Below are positions 45,491-54,848 of a stretch of DNA of 64,000 nt, piece by piece. This DNA is from Saccharopolyspora rosea. GTDB taxonomy: Bacteria; Actinomycetota; Actinomycetes; Mycobacteriales; Pseudonocardiaceae. The notes under the pieces are model-generated. The model made no database searches and had not been told where the DNA came from. It worked only from the letters and a program-made list of their open reading frames with translations. Every line of letters starts with the position of its first letter. Within the stretch, counting starts at the first letter, position 1. Made by a program: the position numbers and the translations under genes. The stretch lies in the NCBI RefSeq assembly GCF_025643595.1, contig NZ_CP102826.1, forward strand, positions 4,216,001-4,280,000. The letters are read 5' to 3'.

Positions 45491-46913
45491 GGACCAGCGC
45501 CTTCTTCTGCACCTTGCCCATCTCGTTGCGCGGCAGCGCGTCCAGGAACCGGACCTCGCGCGGCCGCTTGTGCGGGGTGAGCAGCCGCGCCACGTGGTCG
45601 ACCAGCTCGCCCTCGGCGACCTCGTGCGCGGCCACCACCCACGCGACGATCCGCTCGCCGAGGTCGGGGTCGGGCTCGCCGGTGACCGCGACCTCGGCGA
45701 CCGCCGGGTGCTCCAACAGGGCGTTCTCGATCTCGCCCGCACCGATCTTGTAGCCGCCGCTCTTGATGATGTCGGTCGCCTTGCGCCCGACGATGCGGAT
45801 GTAGCCGTCCGGGGCTCGGGTGGCCATGTCGCCGGTGCGGAACCAGCCGTCGACGAACGCCTCCTCGGTGGCGTCCGGGCGGTTGAGGTAGCCGCTGAAC
45901 AGGTTCGAGCCGCGCACCAGGATCTCGCCGACCGTCTCGTCGTCGGACGTGGTGATCTCGGCGCCCTGCTCGTCGACGAGCTTGAGCTCCACCCCGGCGA
46001 ACGGCCGTCCCACGTAACCGGGGCGGCGGTCGCCGTCGGCGCGCACGCCGCAGTTCATGATCGTCTCGCTCATGCCGTAGCGCTCCACGACCCGCTGACC
46101 GGTGAGCCGCTCGATGCGCTCGTGCTCCACGGCGGGCAGCGCGGCCGAGCCGGACACCAGCAGCCGGGCGCGGCCGACGGCCTCGGCGATCGCCGGATCC
46201 CGTTCGGCGTCGTCGGCCAGCCGGTGGTACATGGTCGGCACGCCGAACATCATCGTGGCCGGTCCGGCCAGTTCCGCTGCCGCCGCCTCCGAGGAGAACC
46301 GGCCCAGGTGGTGCACCGAACCGCCGAGCCGCAGCGGGCCGAGGGTGCCCAGGATCAGGCCGTGCACGTGGAACAGCGGCAGGCCGTGCACCAGCACGTC
46401 GCGGTCGGTCCACTCCCACGCCTCGGCCAGCGCGTCGAGGTTGGCGCGGATCGCCCGGCGCGGCAGCACCACGCCCTTCGGCGGCCCCGTGGTCCCCGAG
46501 GTGTAGACGACGAGCGCGGGCGCCTCGTCGTCCGGTTCAGGCGGGAGCTGCCCGCCCCGCGCGGCGAGGTCGACCTCGTGCAACGGCACGTCGCGCAGCG
46601 CCTCCGGCGGCTCGAAGCCGGGCGCGGCCAGCAGCGCCTCCGGTCGGCTGTCGCCGACGATGTGGGCCAGCTCCCGCTCGCCGACCTTCGGGTTGATCGG
46701 CACGACCGCGGCGCCCGCGGCCAGACCCCCGACCACGGCCGCGCAGGTCTGCAGCGTCGGCGTCGCCCACACCGCGACGCGCCGGGCCCCGGCGAGGCGG
46801 TCGGCGATCGCGGCCGCCACTCCCGCCAGCTCCCGGTAGTCGAGGGCGCGTTCGCCGAAGCGCAGCGCCTCCACGTCGTCGGGCTGCCGCAACTTCGGGA
46901 ACAGCACGGCCAT
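45483..46913 (-). CDS. matB: Malonyl-CoA synthetase MatB
   Basis: A 476-residue AMP-forming ligase close to actinobacterial MatB, forming malonyl-CoA (or methylmalonyl-CoA) from the free diacid. VVYTSGTTGPPKGVVLPRRA, GLPLFHVHGLILG, ERYGMSETIMN and the C-terminal RNEMGKVQKKAL Lys are present; the length fits MatB rather than larger acyl-CoA synthetases. ATG 46913 has GGAGGT four bases upstream. It heads a two-gene unit with the carboxyltransferase, divergent from a GntR regulator. Confidence 0.87.
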   Translation of the reverse strand: MAVLFPKLRQPDDVEALRFGERALDYRELAGVAAAIADRLAGARRVAVWATPTLQTCAAVVGGLAAGAAVVPINPKVGERELAHIVGDSRPEALLAAPGFEPPEALRDVPLHEVDLAARGGQLPPEPDDEAPALVVYTSGTTGPPKGVVLPRRAIRANLDALAEAWEWTDRDVLVHGLPLFHVHGLILGTLGPLRLGGSVHHLGRFSSEAAAAELAGPATMMFGVPTMYHRLADDAERDPAIAEAVGRARLLVSGSAALPAVEHERIERLTGQRVVERYGMSETIMNCGVRADGDRRPGYVGRPFAGVELKLVDEQGAEITTSDDETVGEILVRGSNLFSGYLNRPDATEEAFVDGWFRTGDMATRAPDGYIRIVGRKATDIIKSGGYKIGAGEIENALLEHPAVAEVAVTGEPDPDLGERIVAWVVAAHEVAEGELVDHVARLLTPHKRPREVRFLDALPRNEMGKVQKKALVHG

Positions 46914-46933
46914 GACCACCTCCACGCTCGCAT

Positions 46934-47005
46934 TGGTTCACTGGCTGAACCACTTTCCCGCCAGCGCACCCCGCCGGTCAAGAGTGGCGAACTGGCTGGG
47001 CCACT
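46934..47005. promoter_or_regulatory. Two-copy operator between matB and the GntR gene
   Basis: TGGTTCA-CTGGC-TGAACCA (46934-46952) is a perfect seven-base inverted repeat. A second copy at 46985-47005 keeps TGG, ACTGGCTG and CCACT at the same spacing. Centres are 51 bp apart. Both lie in the 148-bp divergent promoter region and are likely bound by the GntR-family regulator. Confidence 0.6.
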
Positions 47006-47061
47006 GCTCCCGCGGTGCTAGCCTGATCTGTGCTGATCCCACCCCGCTCGGAGGAGCCACG

Positions 47062-47772
47062 GTGTCCGAAGCCCTGCGCCCGCTGACCCGACCGCGCCTC
47101 TACGAGCAGGTCGTCCAGCGGTTGCGCGAACACGTCGCCGGCTCGGGGCTGCGGGCGGGCGACCGGCTGCCGCCGGAACGCGAGCTCGCCGAGCGCCTGG
47201 GCGTCAGCCGCGCTTCGGTCAAGCAGGCCATCGTGGTCCTGGAGGTGCAGGGCCTCGTCGAGGTCCGGCACGGCGGCGGCACCTACCTGCGCCGCGAGTC
47301 GCTGGAGGTCGAACCGGTCGACGAGCTGGTGGCGCGCAAGCGGCGGCTGCCCGACGTGCTCGACGCGCGGGAGGCGCTGGAGACCAAGCTCGCCGAACTC
47401 GCCGCGCGCCGCCGCACCGACGCCGACCTCGCCGAGCTGGACGCGGCGCTGGCGGACATGCGGCGCGCGGTGGCGGACGGGCGGCTGGGACTGGACGGCG
47501 ACCGCCGGTTCCACGCCGCGGTGACCGCCGCCGCGCACAGCGCACTGCTGGCCGACTTCATGCGCACCATCGCCGACGAGATCGCCGAGAGCCGCGGCGA
47601 GTCGCTGCGCCAGCCCGGCCGCCCGGCCAAGTCGCTGGCGCAGCACGAGCGCATCGCCGAGGCGATCCGGGCGGGCGACGCGCGCGCGGCGGTGACCGCG
47701 ATGCGACGCCACCTGCGCACGGTCAGCCGCGTCCGGCTGCTCGACTGGGACCCGGACGCCGAGGAGCCGTGA
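47062..47772 (+). CDS. GntR family regulator, FadR/FCD subfamily (MatR-like)
   Basis: A 236-residue regulator. The GntR winged helix (about 10-75) shows DRLPPERELAERLGVSRASVKQAI and HGGGTYL; the FCD ligand domain follows with the metal-site residues (Asp/His in LDGDRRFHAAV, SLAQHERI, MRRHL). It is divergent from matB across a duplicated inverted repeat, the arrangement of MatR in malonate operons, so malonate or malonyl-CoA control is probable. The GTG has GGAGGAG six bases upstream. Confidence 0.87.
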   Translation: MSEALRPLTRPRLYEQVVQRLREHVAGSGLRAGDRLPPERELAERLGVSRASVKQAIVVLEVQGLVEVRHGGGTYLRRESLEVEPVDELVARKRRLPDVLDAREALETKLAELAARRRTDADLAELDAALADMRRAVADGRLGLDGDRRFHAAVTAAAHSALLADFMRTIADEIAESRGESLRQPGRPAKSLAQHERIAEAIRAGDARAAVTAMRRHLRTVSRVRLLDWDPDAEEP

Positions 47773-47875
47773 CCGGCGTGGCGGTCGTCGCAGCAGGCGC
47801 CCCCACCCGCCGATGACCGGCGGTGACGCCCGGTACCCTGCCACGGTCCTCGTCCGCCCCTGCGCTGGAGCCGCC

Positions 47876-47914
47876 TTGACCACGACGCACGCCGCCCCCG
47901 GGACGGCGCGATGA
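47876..47914 (+). CDS. Possible 12-residue uORF before the VTT membrane protein
   Basis: TTG five bases after GGAG opens a frame of 12 codons (MTTTHAAPGTAR) ending in a TGA that overlaps the next ATG. It may couple translation of the next gene, which has no good ribosome-binding site of its own. A TACCCT -10-like element is at 47834-47839. Speculative. Confidence 0.25.
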   Translation: MTTTHAAPGTAR

Positions 47915-48399
47915 TCGGGTGGCTGCTGGCCACCGCGGGCACCGCCGCGCTGGGCAGCGTGTTCCCGCTGGTGAACATCGAGATTTACCTGATCGGCGTG
48001 CTCTCCACCGTCGACGGGCTGAGCTGGTGGCCGCTCGCGCTGGCCGCCGCGGTCGGCCAGGTCGCGGGCAAGTCGCTGTTCTACCTGGCGGGCAAGGGTG
48101 GTTTCCGCCTCGGCGAACGCCTGACCAAGGCGACCGAGAAGCAGCGCCGGGGCCGGTGGGCGGCGTGGCTGGAGACGTTCCACCGCCGCACCGAGCAGCG
48201 CCCGTGGTGGGGGCTGGGCGCGCTGTTCGTCAGCGCGATCCCCGGTCTGCCGCCCTACAGCCTGATGTGCGTGCTCTCCGGCGCGGCCGGGCTGCCGGTG
48301 GTCGGCTTCCTCACCGCCAGCCTGGCCGGGCGCGGACTGCACTTCCTGATCGTGGCGGCAGCCCCGGAACTGGTCCGGATGCTGCCGTGGTTCGGCTGA
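47911..48399 (+). CDS. VTT/DedA-like small membrane protein
   Basis: A 162-residue protein with four to five membrane segments and the SNARE-associated/VTT pattern: FPLVNIEIYLIG, AAAVGQVAGKSLFYLAGK and the SAIPGLPPYSLMCVLSGAAG segment with conserved Gly-Pro residues. Relatives act in membrane lipid scrambling or envelope homeostasis. Shorter than typical DedA (about 200). Start ATG 47911 has no clear ribosome-binding site. Confidence 0.7.
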   Translation: MIGWLLATAGTAALGSVFPLVNIEIYLIGVLSTVDGLSWWPLALAAAVGQVAGKSLFYLAGKGGFRLGERLTKATEKQRRGRWAAWLETFHRRTEQRPWWGLGALFVSAIPGLPPYSLMCVLSGAAGLPVVGFLTASLAGRGLHFLIVAAAPELVRMLPWFG

Positions 48400-48470
48400 T
48401 CCGCGCATACCGCCCGGCCGCAGCGGGGAACCCGGGAACCGCAGGTTCCACGCGCAGGAGGGGTTCGGAG

Positions 48471-50582
48471 ATGGCCGCCGAGTCGCACGACGCCAAGCAC
48501 CGACAGCTGGACGAGGTCCGCAAGGACCCCCAGGACACGTACCTGACCACCCAGCAAGGGGTCCGGGTGGACCACACCGACGACGCGTTGAGCGCCGGGG
48601 AGCGCGGACCGACCCTGCTGGAGGACTTCCACGCCCGCGAGAAGATCACGCACTTCGACCACGAGCGCATCCCGGAGCGGGTGGTGCACGCCCGCGGCGC
48701 GGGCGCCTACGGGCACTTCCAGCCCTACGACGGCTGGCTGGCCGACTACACGGTCGCGAGCTTCCTGACCGATCCGAACGAGCGGACGCCGGTGTTCGTC
48801 CGGTTCTCCACGGTCGCGGGCTCGCGCGGTTCGGCCGACACCGTGCGCGACGTGCGCGGTTTCGCGACGAAGTTCTACACCCGGCAGGGAAACTACGACC
48901 TGGTCGGCAACAACATGCCGGTGTTCTTCATCCAGGACGGCATCAAGTTCCCGGACTTCGTGCACGCGGTGAAACCCGAACCGGACAACGAGATGCCGCA
49001 GGCCGCCTCGGCGCACGACACGCTGTGGGACTTCGTGCAGCTCCAGCCCGAGACGCTGCACATGATGATGTGGTTGATGTCCGACCGGGCGCTGCCGCGC
49101 AGCTACCGGATGATGCAGGGCTTCGGGGTGCACACCTTCCGGCTGGTCAACGCCGAGGGCCGGGGCACGTTCGTGAAGTTCCACTGGAAACCCGCGCTGG
49201 GCACGCACTCGCTGGTGTGGGACGAGTGCCAGAAGATCGCGGGCAAGGACCCGGACTACAACCGCCGGGACCTGTGGGAGGCGATCGAGGCCGGGCAGTA
49301 CCCGGAGTGGGAGCTGGGCGTGCAGCTGGTCGACGAGTCCCGCGAGTTCGACTTCGACTTCGACCTGCTGGACCCGACCAAGATCATCCCCGAGGAGGAG
49401 GTGCCGGTGCGGCCGGTCGGCAGGCTCGTGCTGGACCGCAACCCGGACAACTTCTTCGCCGAGACCGAACAGGTCGCCTTCCACACCGCCAACGTGGTGC
49501 CGGGCATCGACTTCACCAACGACCCGCTGCTGCAGGCGCGCAACTTCTCCTACCTGGACACCCAGCTGATCCGGTTGGGCGGGCCGAACTTCGCGCAGAT
49601 CCCGGTGAACCGGCCGGTGGCCGACGTGGCGAACAACCAGCGCGACGGCTACGGCCAGCAGCGCATCCACCGCGGTCGCACCAGCTACAGCGAGAACAGC
49701 CTCGCCGGCGGGTGCCCGGTGGTCGGCGGCACCGAGGCGGGCGCGTTCGCGCACTACCAGGAGAAGGTGGAGGGCCACAAGATCCGCAAGCGCAGCGAGA
49801 GCTTCCAGGACCACTACAGCCAGGCCACGCTGTTCTGGAACAGCATGGCGTCCTGGGAGAAGGAGCACATCGTCGCCGCGTTCCGCTTCGAGCTGGGCAA
49901 GGTCGACCACCAGCACGTGCGCGAGGGCGTGGTCGCCCGGCTCAACCACGTCGACCACGAGCTGGCCGTCGCGGTCGCCGAGGGCGTCGGCGTCGCGCCG
50001 CCGCAGCAGGCCGAAACGCCCAACCACGGCCGCAGTTCCCCGGCGCTGAGCCAGGCGAACTCGGTGACGGGCACGATCGCCACCCGCAAGGTGGCGGTGC
50101 TGGCGGCCGACGGCGTCGACTCCACCGAGGTGGAGCAGATCCGCCGGGGGCTGTCCGAACGGGGCGCGATCGCCGAGGTGCTGGCCCTGCGCGACGGCAA
50201 GATCCGCGGCGCGAACGGCGGCGAGGTCGACGTCGATCGGCAGATCAACACGATGGCCTCGGTGGTCTACGACGGGGTGATCGTCCCCGGCGGCGCGGAC
50301 AGCATCCGCGCCCTGTCCGCCGACGGCTACGCGGTGCACTTCGTCACCGAGGCGTACAAGCACCACAAGCCCGTGGCGGCCAGCGACGAGGGCATGCGGC
50401 TGTTGCAGCACGCGGGCATCGCCGAAGCCGAGAAGGCCGGCGGTCCGAACGGGGTGGTGGCCGACCACGGCGTGGTCACCGCCGCGGGCGGCGCGTTGCC
50501 CGACGACTTCCTCGCGGAGTTCGCCGCCGCCCTGGGCAGGCACCGGGTCTGGGACCGCGACACCGCGTCCGTACCGGCCTGA
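48471..50582 (+). CDS. katE: Large-subunit (clade II) heme catalase HPII
   Basis: A 703-residue monofunctional catalase. Catalytic His in [14 protein letters not shown], Asn in [14 protein letters not shown], and the heme Tyr in [10 protein letters not shown] are in order; the C-terminal 150 residues form the flavodoxin/GATase1-like domain ([32 protein letters not shown]) that defines the large-subunit clade. It detoxifies hydrogen peroxide in the cytoplasm. The ATG follows AGGAGGGG. An inverted repeat GGAACC...GGTTCC lies just upstream (48427-48449). Confidence 0.95.
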   Translation: MAAESHDAKHRQLDEVRKDPQDTYLTTQQGVRVDHTDDALSAGERGPTLLEDFHAREKITHFDHERIPERVVHARGAGAYGHFQPYDGWLADYTVASFLTDPNERTPVFVRFSTVAGSRGSADTVRDVRGFATKFYTRQGNYDLVGNNMPVFFIQDGIKFPDFVHAVKPEPDNEMPQAASAHDTLWDFVQLQPETLHMMMWLMSDRALPRSYRMMQGFGVHTFRLVNAEGRGTFVKFHWKPALGTHSLVWDECQKIAGKDPDYNRRDLWEAIEAGQYPEWELGVQLVDESREFDFDFDLLDPTKIIPEEEVPVRPVGRLVLDRNPDNFFAETEQVAFHTANVVPGIDFTNDPLLQARNFSYLDTQLIRLGGPNFAQIPVNRPVADVANNQRDGYGQQRIHRGRTSYSENSLAGGCPVVGGTEAGAFAHYQEKVEGHKIRKRSESFQDHYSQATLFWNSMASWEKEHIVAAFRFELGKVDHQHVREGVVARLNHVDHELAVAVAEGVGVAPPQQAETPNHGRSSPALSQANSVTGTIATRKVAVLAADGVDSTEVEQIRRGLSERGAIAEVLALRDGKIRGANGGEVDVDRQINTMASVVYDGVIVPGGADSIRALSADGYAVHFVTEAYKHHKPVAASDEGMRLLQHAGIAEAEKAGGPNGVVADHGVVTAAGGALPDDFLAEFAAALGRHRVWDRDTASVPA

Positions 50583-50598
50583 CCGCCCGGCTCGTCGA

Positions 50599-50624
50599 GG
50601 ACCCCGTCGCGCGCGGCGGGGTCC
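50599..50624 (+). terminator. Terminator after katE
   Basis: GGACCCCG pairs with CGGGGTCC and the stem continues inward with one G-T pair; TTCCC follows. It begins 17 bases after the catalase stop. Confidence 0.7.
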
Positions 50625-50734
50625 TTCCCATGCCGTTTCCCATCCAGTGGAACGGCGGCACCCGTTCGTCCACTTCGCATACCGAAACAGTCACGCTGCG
50701 TCGCCGCGGTTAGGCCGTTCGGGGTGAAGTCTTC

Positions 50735-50740
50735 TACGGT
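50735..50740 (+). promoter_or_regulatory. -10 element TACGGT of a leaderless promoter
   Basis: TACGGT ends eight bases before the GTG of the permease gene; no ribosome-binding sequence between. Confidence 0.5.
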
Positions 50741-50748
50741 GCTGCGGC

Positions 50749-52197
50749 GTGAGCGTATTGCGGACGATGCCAGTCGAGGACGTGCTGGCCCGGGGTTCCC
50801 AGGGCGGGCTGGTCCGACGGCTGACCGGGGTCGACCTGATCGGCTTCGGCATCGGAATCATCATCGGGACCGGCATCTTCACCCTGACCGGCATCGAGGC
50901 CAAGGAGCACGCGGGGCCGGCGGTGGTGCTCTCGTTCGTGGTGGGCGGCATCGTCGCGGCGCTGGCCGCGCTCTGCTACGCCGAGCTCGCCTCGGCGGTG
51001 CCGACCGCGGGCAGCGCCTACACCTACGCCTACGCCACGCTCGGCGAGCTGTTCGCCTGGATCATCGGCTGGGACCTGCTGCTGGAGTTCGCGCTCGGCG
51101 CGTCGGTGGTCTCGCGCAGCTGGTCCGGCTACATCGCCAACCTGCTGGGGCTGCCGTCGCAGTGGTTCGGCGAGGACGCGTCGGTCAACCTCGGTGCCAT
51201 CGCGATCATCGCGGTGCTCACCGTGATCGCGGTGATCGGGATCCGCGAGTCGTCCTGGGTGACCAACGCGCTGGTCGTGGTCAAGGTCGCGGTGTGCGTG
51301 CTGGTGGTCGTGGCCGGGCTGTTCTTCGTCCGCAGCGCCAACCTCGTGCCGTTCATCCCGCCCGCGCAGCCCCCGGCGGCGGGCGGCAGCGCGCTGGAGC
51401 AACCCCTGGTCCAGGCCGCGCTGGGGATGGGCCAGTCGGTGTACGGCATCGGCGGCATGCTCACCGCGGCGGCCGTGGTCTTCTTCTCCTACACCGGTTT
51501 CGAGGCGCTGGCGAACCTCGGCGAGGAGACCCGGCGTCCGAAGCGGGACCTGCCGGTGGGGCTGCTCGGCAGCCTGGCGGTGTGCACGGTGCTGTACGTG
51601 GCGGTGGCGTTCGTGCTCAGCGCGATGGTCGACTACCGCAAGATCGACGAGGGCGCCCCGCTGGCCGCCGCGTTCCAGTCGGTCGGCCAGCCGTGGGTGG
51701 CCGCGCTCATCGCGCTCGGTGCGGTGGCCGGGCTGACCTCGGTGATGATGGTCGAGCTGGTCACCATCGGCCGGATCGGCTTCGCGATGAGCCGCGACGG
51801 CCTGCTGCCCGCCAAGCTCTCCCAGGTGCACCCGAAGTGGGGCACGCCGCACCGGATGACCCTCGGCGGCGCGGTGCTGATCATGGTGCTGGCCGGGTTC
51901 GTCCCGATCTCCGAGTTGGCCGACATGGTCAGCATCGGCGCGCTGTCCGGTTTCCTCATCGTCGCCCTGGCGGTGCCGGTGCTGCGCCGCAGGCGCCCGG
52001 ACATGCCGCGGCCGTTCCGCGTGCCGCTGTCCCCCTGGCTGCCGATCGTCACCGCCGTGGCCTGCCTGTACCTGATGGCCAACCTGAGCGTGATCACCTG
52101 GGTGCGCTTCGGGGTGTGGCTCGTGGTGGGCCTGGTGATCTACTTCGGCTACGGCCGCCGCCACGCCAAGCTCGGCGCACCGGCCGCCCGGGGCTGA
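50749..52197 (+). CDS. APC family amino acid permease, cationic amino acid transporter type
   Basis: A 482-residue permease with about 12-14 helices. GIGIIIGTGIFTLTG in helix 1 and the FFSYTGFEALANLGEE segment with conserved Glu identify the CAT branch of the APC superfamily, which imports basic or other amino acids. GTG 50749 lies at leaderless distance from a -10 box. Convergent with the DHA2 transporter gene; stops are one base apart. Confidence 0.88.
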   Translation: MSVLRTMPVEDVLARGSQGGLVRRLTGVDLIGFGIGIIIGTGIFTLTGIEAKEHAGPAVVLSFVVGGIVAALAALCYAELASAVPTAGSAYTYAYATLGELFAWIIGWDLLLEFALGASVVSRSWSGYIANLLGLPSQWFGEDASVNLGAIAIIAVLTVIAVIGIRESSWVTNALVVVKVAVCVLVVVAGLFFVRSANLVPFIPPAQPPAAGGSALEQPLVQAALGMGQSVYGIGGMLTAAAVVFFSYTGFEALANLGEETRRPKRDLPVGLLGSLAVCTVLYVAVAFVLSAMVDYRKIDEGAPLAAAFQSVGQPWVAALIALGAVAGLTSVMMVELVTIGRIGFAMSRDGLLPAKLSQVHPKWGTPHRMTLGGAVLIMVLAGFVPISELADMVSIGALSGFLIVALAVPVLRRRRPDMPRPFRVPLSPWLPIVTAVACLYLMANLSVITWVRFGVWLVVGLVIYFGYGRRHAKLGAPAARG

Positions 52198-53637
52198 TCA
52201 CGCGTCGCGAGCCCGGCGGGCCTGCACGATCTCGGCGATGCCGACCAGCAGCGCGGCGGCGACGAAGCAGACCGCGACGATGAGGCCGGTGGAGATCGCC
52301 GCGTCGAACCCGCCGGTGGCCAGTTCGCCGAAGAAGAGCCCGGAGGCTGCCGCGGTGCCCAGCGCCGAGCCGATGCGCTGCCCGGTCTGCTGGACGCCCG
52401 CGGCGGTACCGCCGTGCCGGGAGTCGATCTCGCTGAGCGTCACGGTCTGGTTCGGCGAGATCACCAGACCGCTGCCGACCCCGGCGACGAGCAGCGGCAG
52501 CGCGGTCACCAGGCCCGCCGTCTCGCCGGGCCGGGTCGCCAGCAGCACGTCGGTGGCCAGCAGGCCGAGCAGCGCGCCGCTCAGCCCGATGATCACCAGT
52601 CGCCGTCCGAGGCGGTGCACCACGCGCCCGCCCAGCGCCGAGGACACCGCGGAGCCGACCGCGAACGGGGTGAGCGCCAGCCCGGCCTGCAGCGGCGAGT
52701 ACCCCAGGCCGCGCTGGAAGTACACCGCCAGCACGAAGAAGATGCTGGTGAACCCGGCGAAGTAGAGCAGCCCGAGGCTGCTGCCGAAGGCGTAGCTGCG
52801 GATCCGCAGCAGCGACAGGTTCACCAGCGGGTGGCGTCCCCGCGCCCGGTAGCGGGCCTCCCACCACACGAAGGTGGCCAGCAGCACCAGGGCCACCGGC
52901 AGCAGGAACCACGGGCTGCCCCCGCTGCTCTCCTGCTGCACCAGCGGCAGCAGCAGGCACAGCAGTCCGCAGCCCAGCAGCAGCACGCCGACGAGGTCGA
53001 GGTTCTGCGCCTCGTCGCGGCGCTTGCGGTCGCGCGGCAGCACGCGCAGTCCGTAGAGGATCGCCGCCGCGCCGATCGGCAGGTTCACGAAGAACACCCA
53101 CCGCCAGCCGTGTTCGTTGCCGGCGAGCTGGATGATGAGCCCGCCGAGCAGCGGCCCGATCGCGGTGGAGATGCCGACCACGGCGCCGAACAGGCCGAAC
53201 GCCCTGCCCCGCTCGGCTCCGTGGAACAGCTGCTGCATCAGGCCGAGCACCTGCGGGTTGAGCATCCCGCCGGCGACGCCCTGCAACAGCCGCGCGATCA
53301 CCAGCCACAGCGGTGTCTGCGCGAAGCCGGCCAGGGCGCTGGCCGCGGTGAAGGCGACCAGCGCGACGAGGAACATCCGGCTGCGCCCGCGGTCGTCGCC
53401 GAGGCGGCCGGCGGGGACGAGCACGAGGCCGAACGTCAGCGCGTAACCGGAGACCACCCAGGACAGCGCCGCCGACGGAGCGCCGAGTCCCTGCTGGATC
53501 GACGGCAGCGCGACGTTGACGATGCTGACGTCCAGCAGCGTCATGAACCCGGCCACCAGGCAGATGCCCAGGACGTGCCAGCGGCGCACGTCCTCCGCGG
53601 CGCGGTCGGTGGTCTCCGTCTCGCTGCGCTCGCTCAT
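52198..53637 (-). CDS. DHA2 family MFS exporter
   Basis: A 479-residue, 14-helix drug:proton antiporter. The N-terminal LLDVSIVNVALPSI (motif D1), AGRLGDDRGR (motif A) and the antiporter motif C-like AIGPLLGG are visible. It exports drugs or metabolites. ATG 53637 follows AGAGGT closely. It is divergent from the XRE-TetR regulator, and a TetR-like palindrome lies in its promoter, but it could equally respond to another repressor. Confidence 0.88.
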   Translation of the reverse strand: MSERSETETTDRAAEDVRRWHVLGICLVAGFMTLLDVSIVNVALPSIQQGLGAPSAALSWVVSGYALTFGLVLVPAGRLGDDRGRSRMFLVALVAFTAASALAGFAQTPLWLVIARLLQGVAGGMLNPQVLGLMQQLFHGAERGRAFGLFGAVVGISTAIGPLLGGLIIQLAGNEHGWRWVFFVNLPIGAAAILYGLRVLPRDRKRRDEAQNLDLVGVLLLGCGLLCLLLPLVQQESSGGSPWFLLPVALVLLATFVWWEARYRARGRHPLVNLSLLRIRSYAFGSSLGLLYFAGFTSIFFVLAVYFQRGLGYSPLQAGLALTPFAVGSAVSSALGGRVVHRLGRRLVIIGLSGALLGLLATDVLLATRPGETAGLVTALPLLVAGVGSGLVISPNQTVTLSEIDSRHGGTAAGVQQTGQRIGSALGTAAASGLFFGELATGGFDAAISTGLIVAVCFVAAALLVGIAEIVQARRARDA

Positions 53638-53722
53638 GTCACCTCTTCGTGTAAACCTGCGGGACGTTCTCCAGCTCAACATGCCGACCGCCGCCCCGCA
53701 CAAGCGCCGTCCGTTGCGAATC

Positions 53723-53738
53723 GACTGACCTATCAGTC
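53723..53738. promoter_or_regulatory. TetR-type palindrome in the MFS promoter
   Basis: GACTGA-CCTA-TCAGTC lies 85 to 100 bases before the MFS start. The sequence resembles TGAC...GTCA operators of TetR exporters' repressors. Confidence 0.45.
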
Positions 53739-53841
53739 ATCCCCCGGACAGCCGATACCGCGAGCAACCAACGCGGAAGAGTTTCCGCACGTCATTCCGA
53801 ATAACCCAGCGTACGGGCAACGCCCCGAGATGCACCCGATG

Positions 53842-53892
53842 ATCGCAATCCAGACCCCGATGATTGCGATTCTCGCAATGGACTGCTAGCGT
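53842..53892 (+). promoter_or_regulatory. Leaderless promoter with three ATTGCGA half-sites
   Basis: ATCGCAAT (53842-53849), ATTGCGAT (53863-53870) and TCGCAAT (53873-53879) form two inverted pairs; the inner one is ATTGCGA-TTC-TCGCAAT. They overlap the -35 region of TAGCGT (53887-53892), which ends seven bases before the regulator GTG. Autoregulation is likely. Confidence 0.6.
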
Positions 53893-53899
53893 TCCTGGC

Positions 53900-54760
53900 G
53901 TGCAGGACACGACGGCCGCGTTGCGCCAACGAGTGCGGGACGTGTTGCGCCGGTACCCGGACAGCCAGCGCGCCTTCGCCGAGCGGATCGGACTGGACCC
54001 GACCAAGCTGTCCAAGTCGCTGACCGGGACCCGGCGGTTCACGCCGGGCGAGTTGACCCGCATCGCCGAGGTCTCCGGGGTGACGGTCAACTGGCTGATC
54101 AACGGCCGGGACGACGCCGAGACGGTGGCCGCGGCCCCGCGGCGCTCGGCCCGCAGCGGTCCCGAACCCGGCGACTCCCGGGAAGCGGGCCGCTACCAGC
54201 AGATCCTGGACGCCGCGTGGAAGCTCATCGCCGAACGCGGCTACCACTCGGTGCGGATCTCCGACGTCGCCCAGGCGTGCGGGACCAGTGCGGCCACCAT
54301 CCACTACTACTTCCCCGGCCGCGACGACCTGCTCACCGAGACCCTGCGGTACTCGGTGCGGCTGGCCTTCGACCGGCAGGTCGCCGAACTGCACAGCATC
54401 TCCGACGCCCACGAGCGGCTGCTGCGGCTGGTCGAGCTGCAGCTGCCCACGCCCGGCCTGCTGCGCTCGGAGTGGTCGATCTGGCTGCAGGTGTGGAACG
54501 AGAGCGCGCTCAACCCGGACCTGCAGGTGCTGCACAGCGATTCCTACACCCGGTGGCACGAGACGATCGCCCGCACCATCCGGCAGGGCCAGCAGCAGGG
54601 CGTGTTCACCGACACCGATGCCGAAGAACTCACCGTGACGCTCACCGCGCTCGTCGACGGCCTGGGCATCCAGGTGCTCACCGGCCGTCCCGGCCGCTCC
54701 GTCGAACGGATGCGGCGAGTCCTCCGCGACTTCGTCGAACGCGAGATCGTCCGGCACTGA
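53900..54760 (+). CDS. XRE-TetR fusion transcriptional regulator
   Basis: A 286-residue protein with two DNA-binding domains: an N-terminal XRE/Cro-type helix-turn-helix (about 5-62; [23 protein letters not shown]) and a complete TetR regulator (about 95-286; HTH region [26 protein letters not shown], then a ligand domain). The order is unusual. GTG 53900 is chosen for leaderless spacing from TAGCGT and because it starts just before the XRE domain. It lies 88 bp before the carnitine-degradation genes and probably controls them; the ligand may be carnitine or a derivative. Two domains could bind two operator types. Confidence 0.85.
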   Translation: MQDTTAALRQRVRDVLRRYPDSQRAFAERIGLDPTKLSKSLTGTRRFTPGELTRIAEVSGVTVNWLINGRDDAETVAAAPRRSARSGPEPGDSREAGRYQQILDAAWKLIAERGYHSVRISDVAQACGTSAATIHYYFPGRDDLLTETLRYSVRLAFDRQVAELHSISDAHERLLRLVELQLPTPGLLRSEWSIWLQVWNESALNPDLQVLHSDSYTRWHETIARTIRQGQQQGVFTDTDAEELTVTLTALVDGLGIQVLTGRPGRSVERMRRVLRDFVEREIVRH

Positions 54761-54848
54761 CAACCCCGCTCTCCCCCACGCCGAAGACCTCCTCGGCGCG
54801 CCCCCGCGCGCCCAGGTGAGCACGCCGTCCCCACGAAGGGAGAACCCC

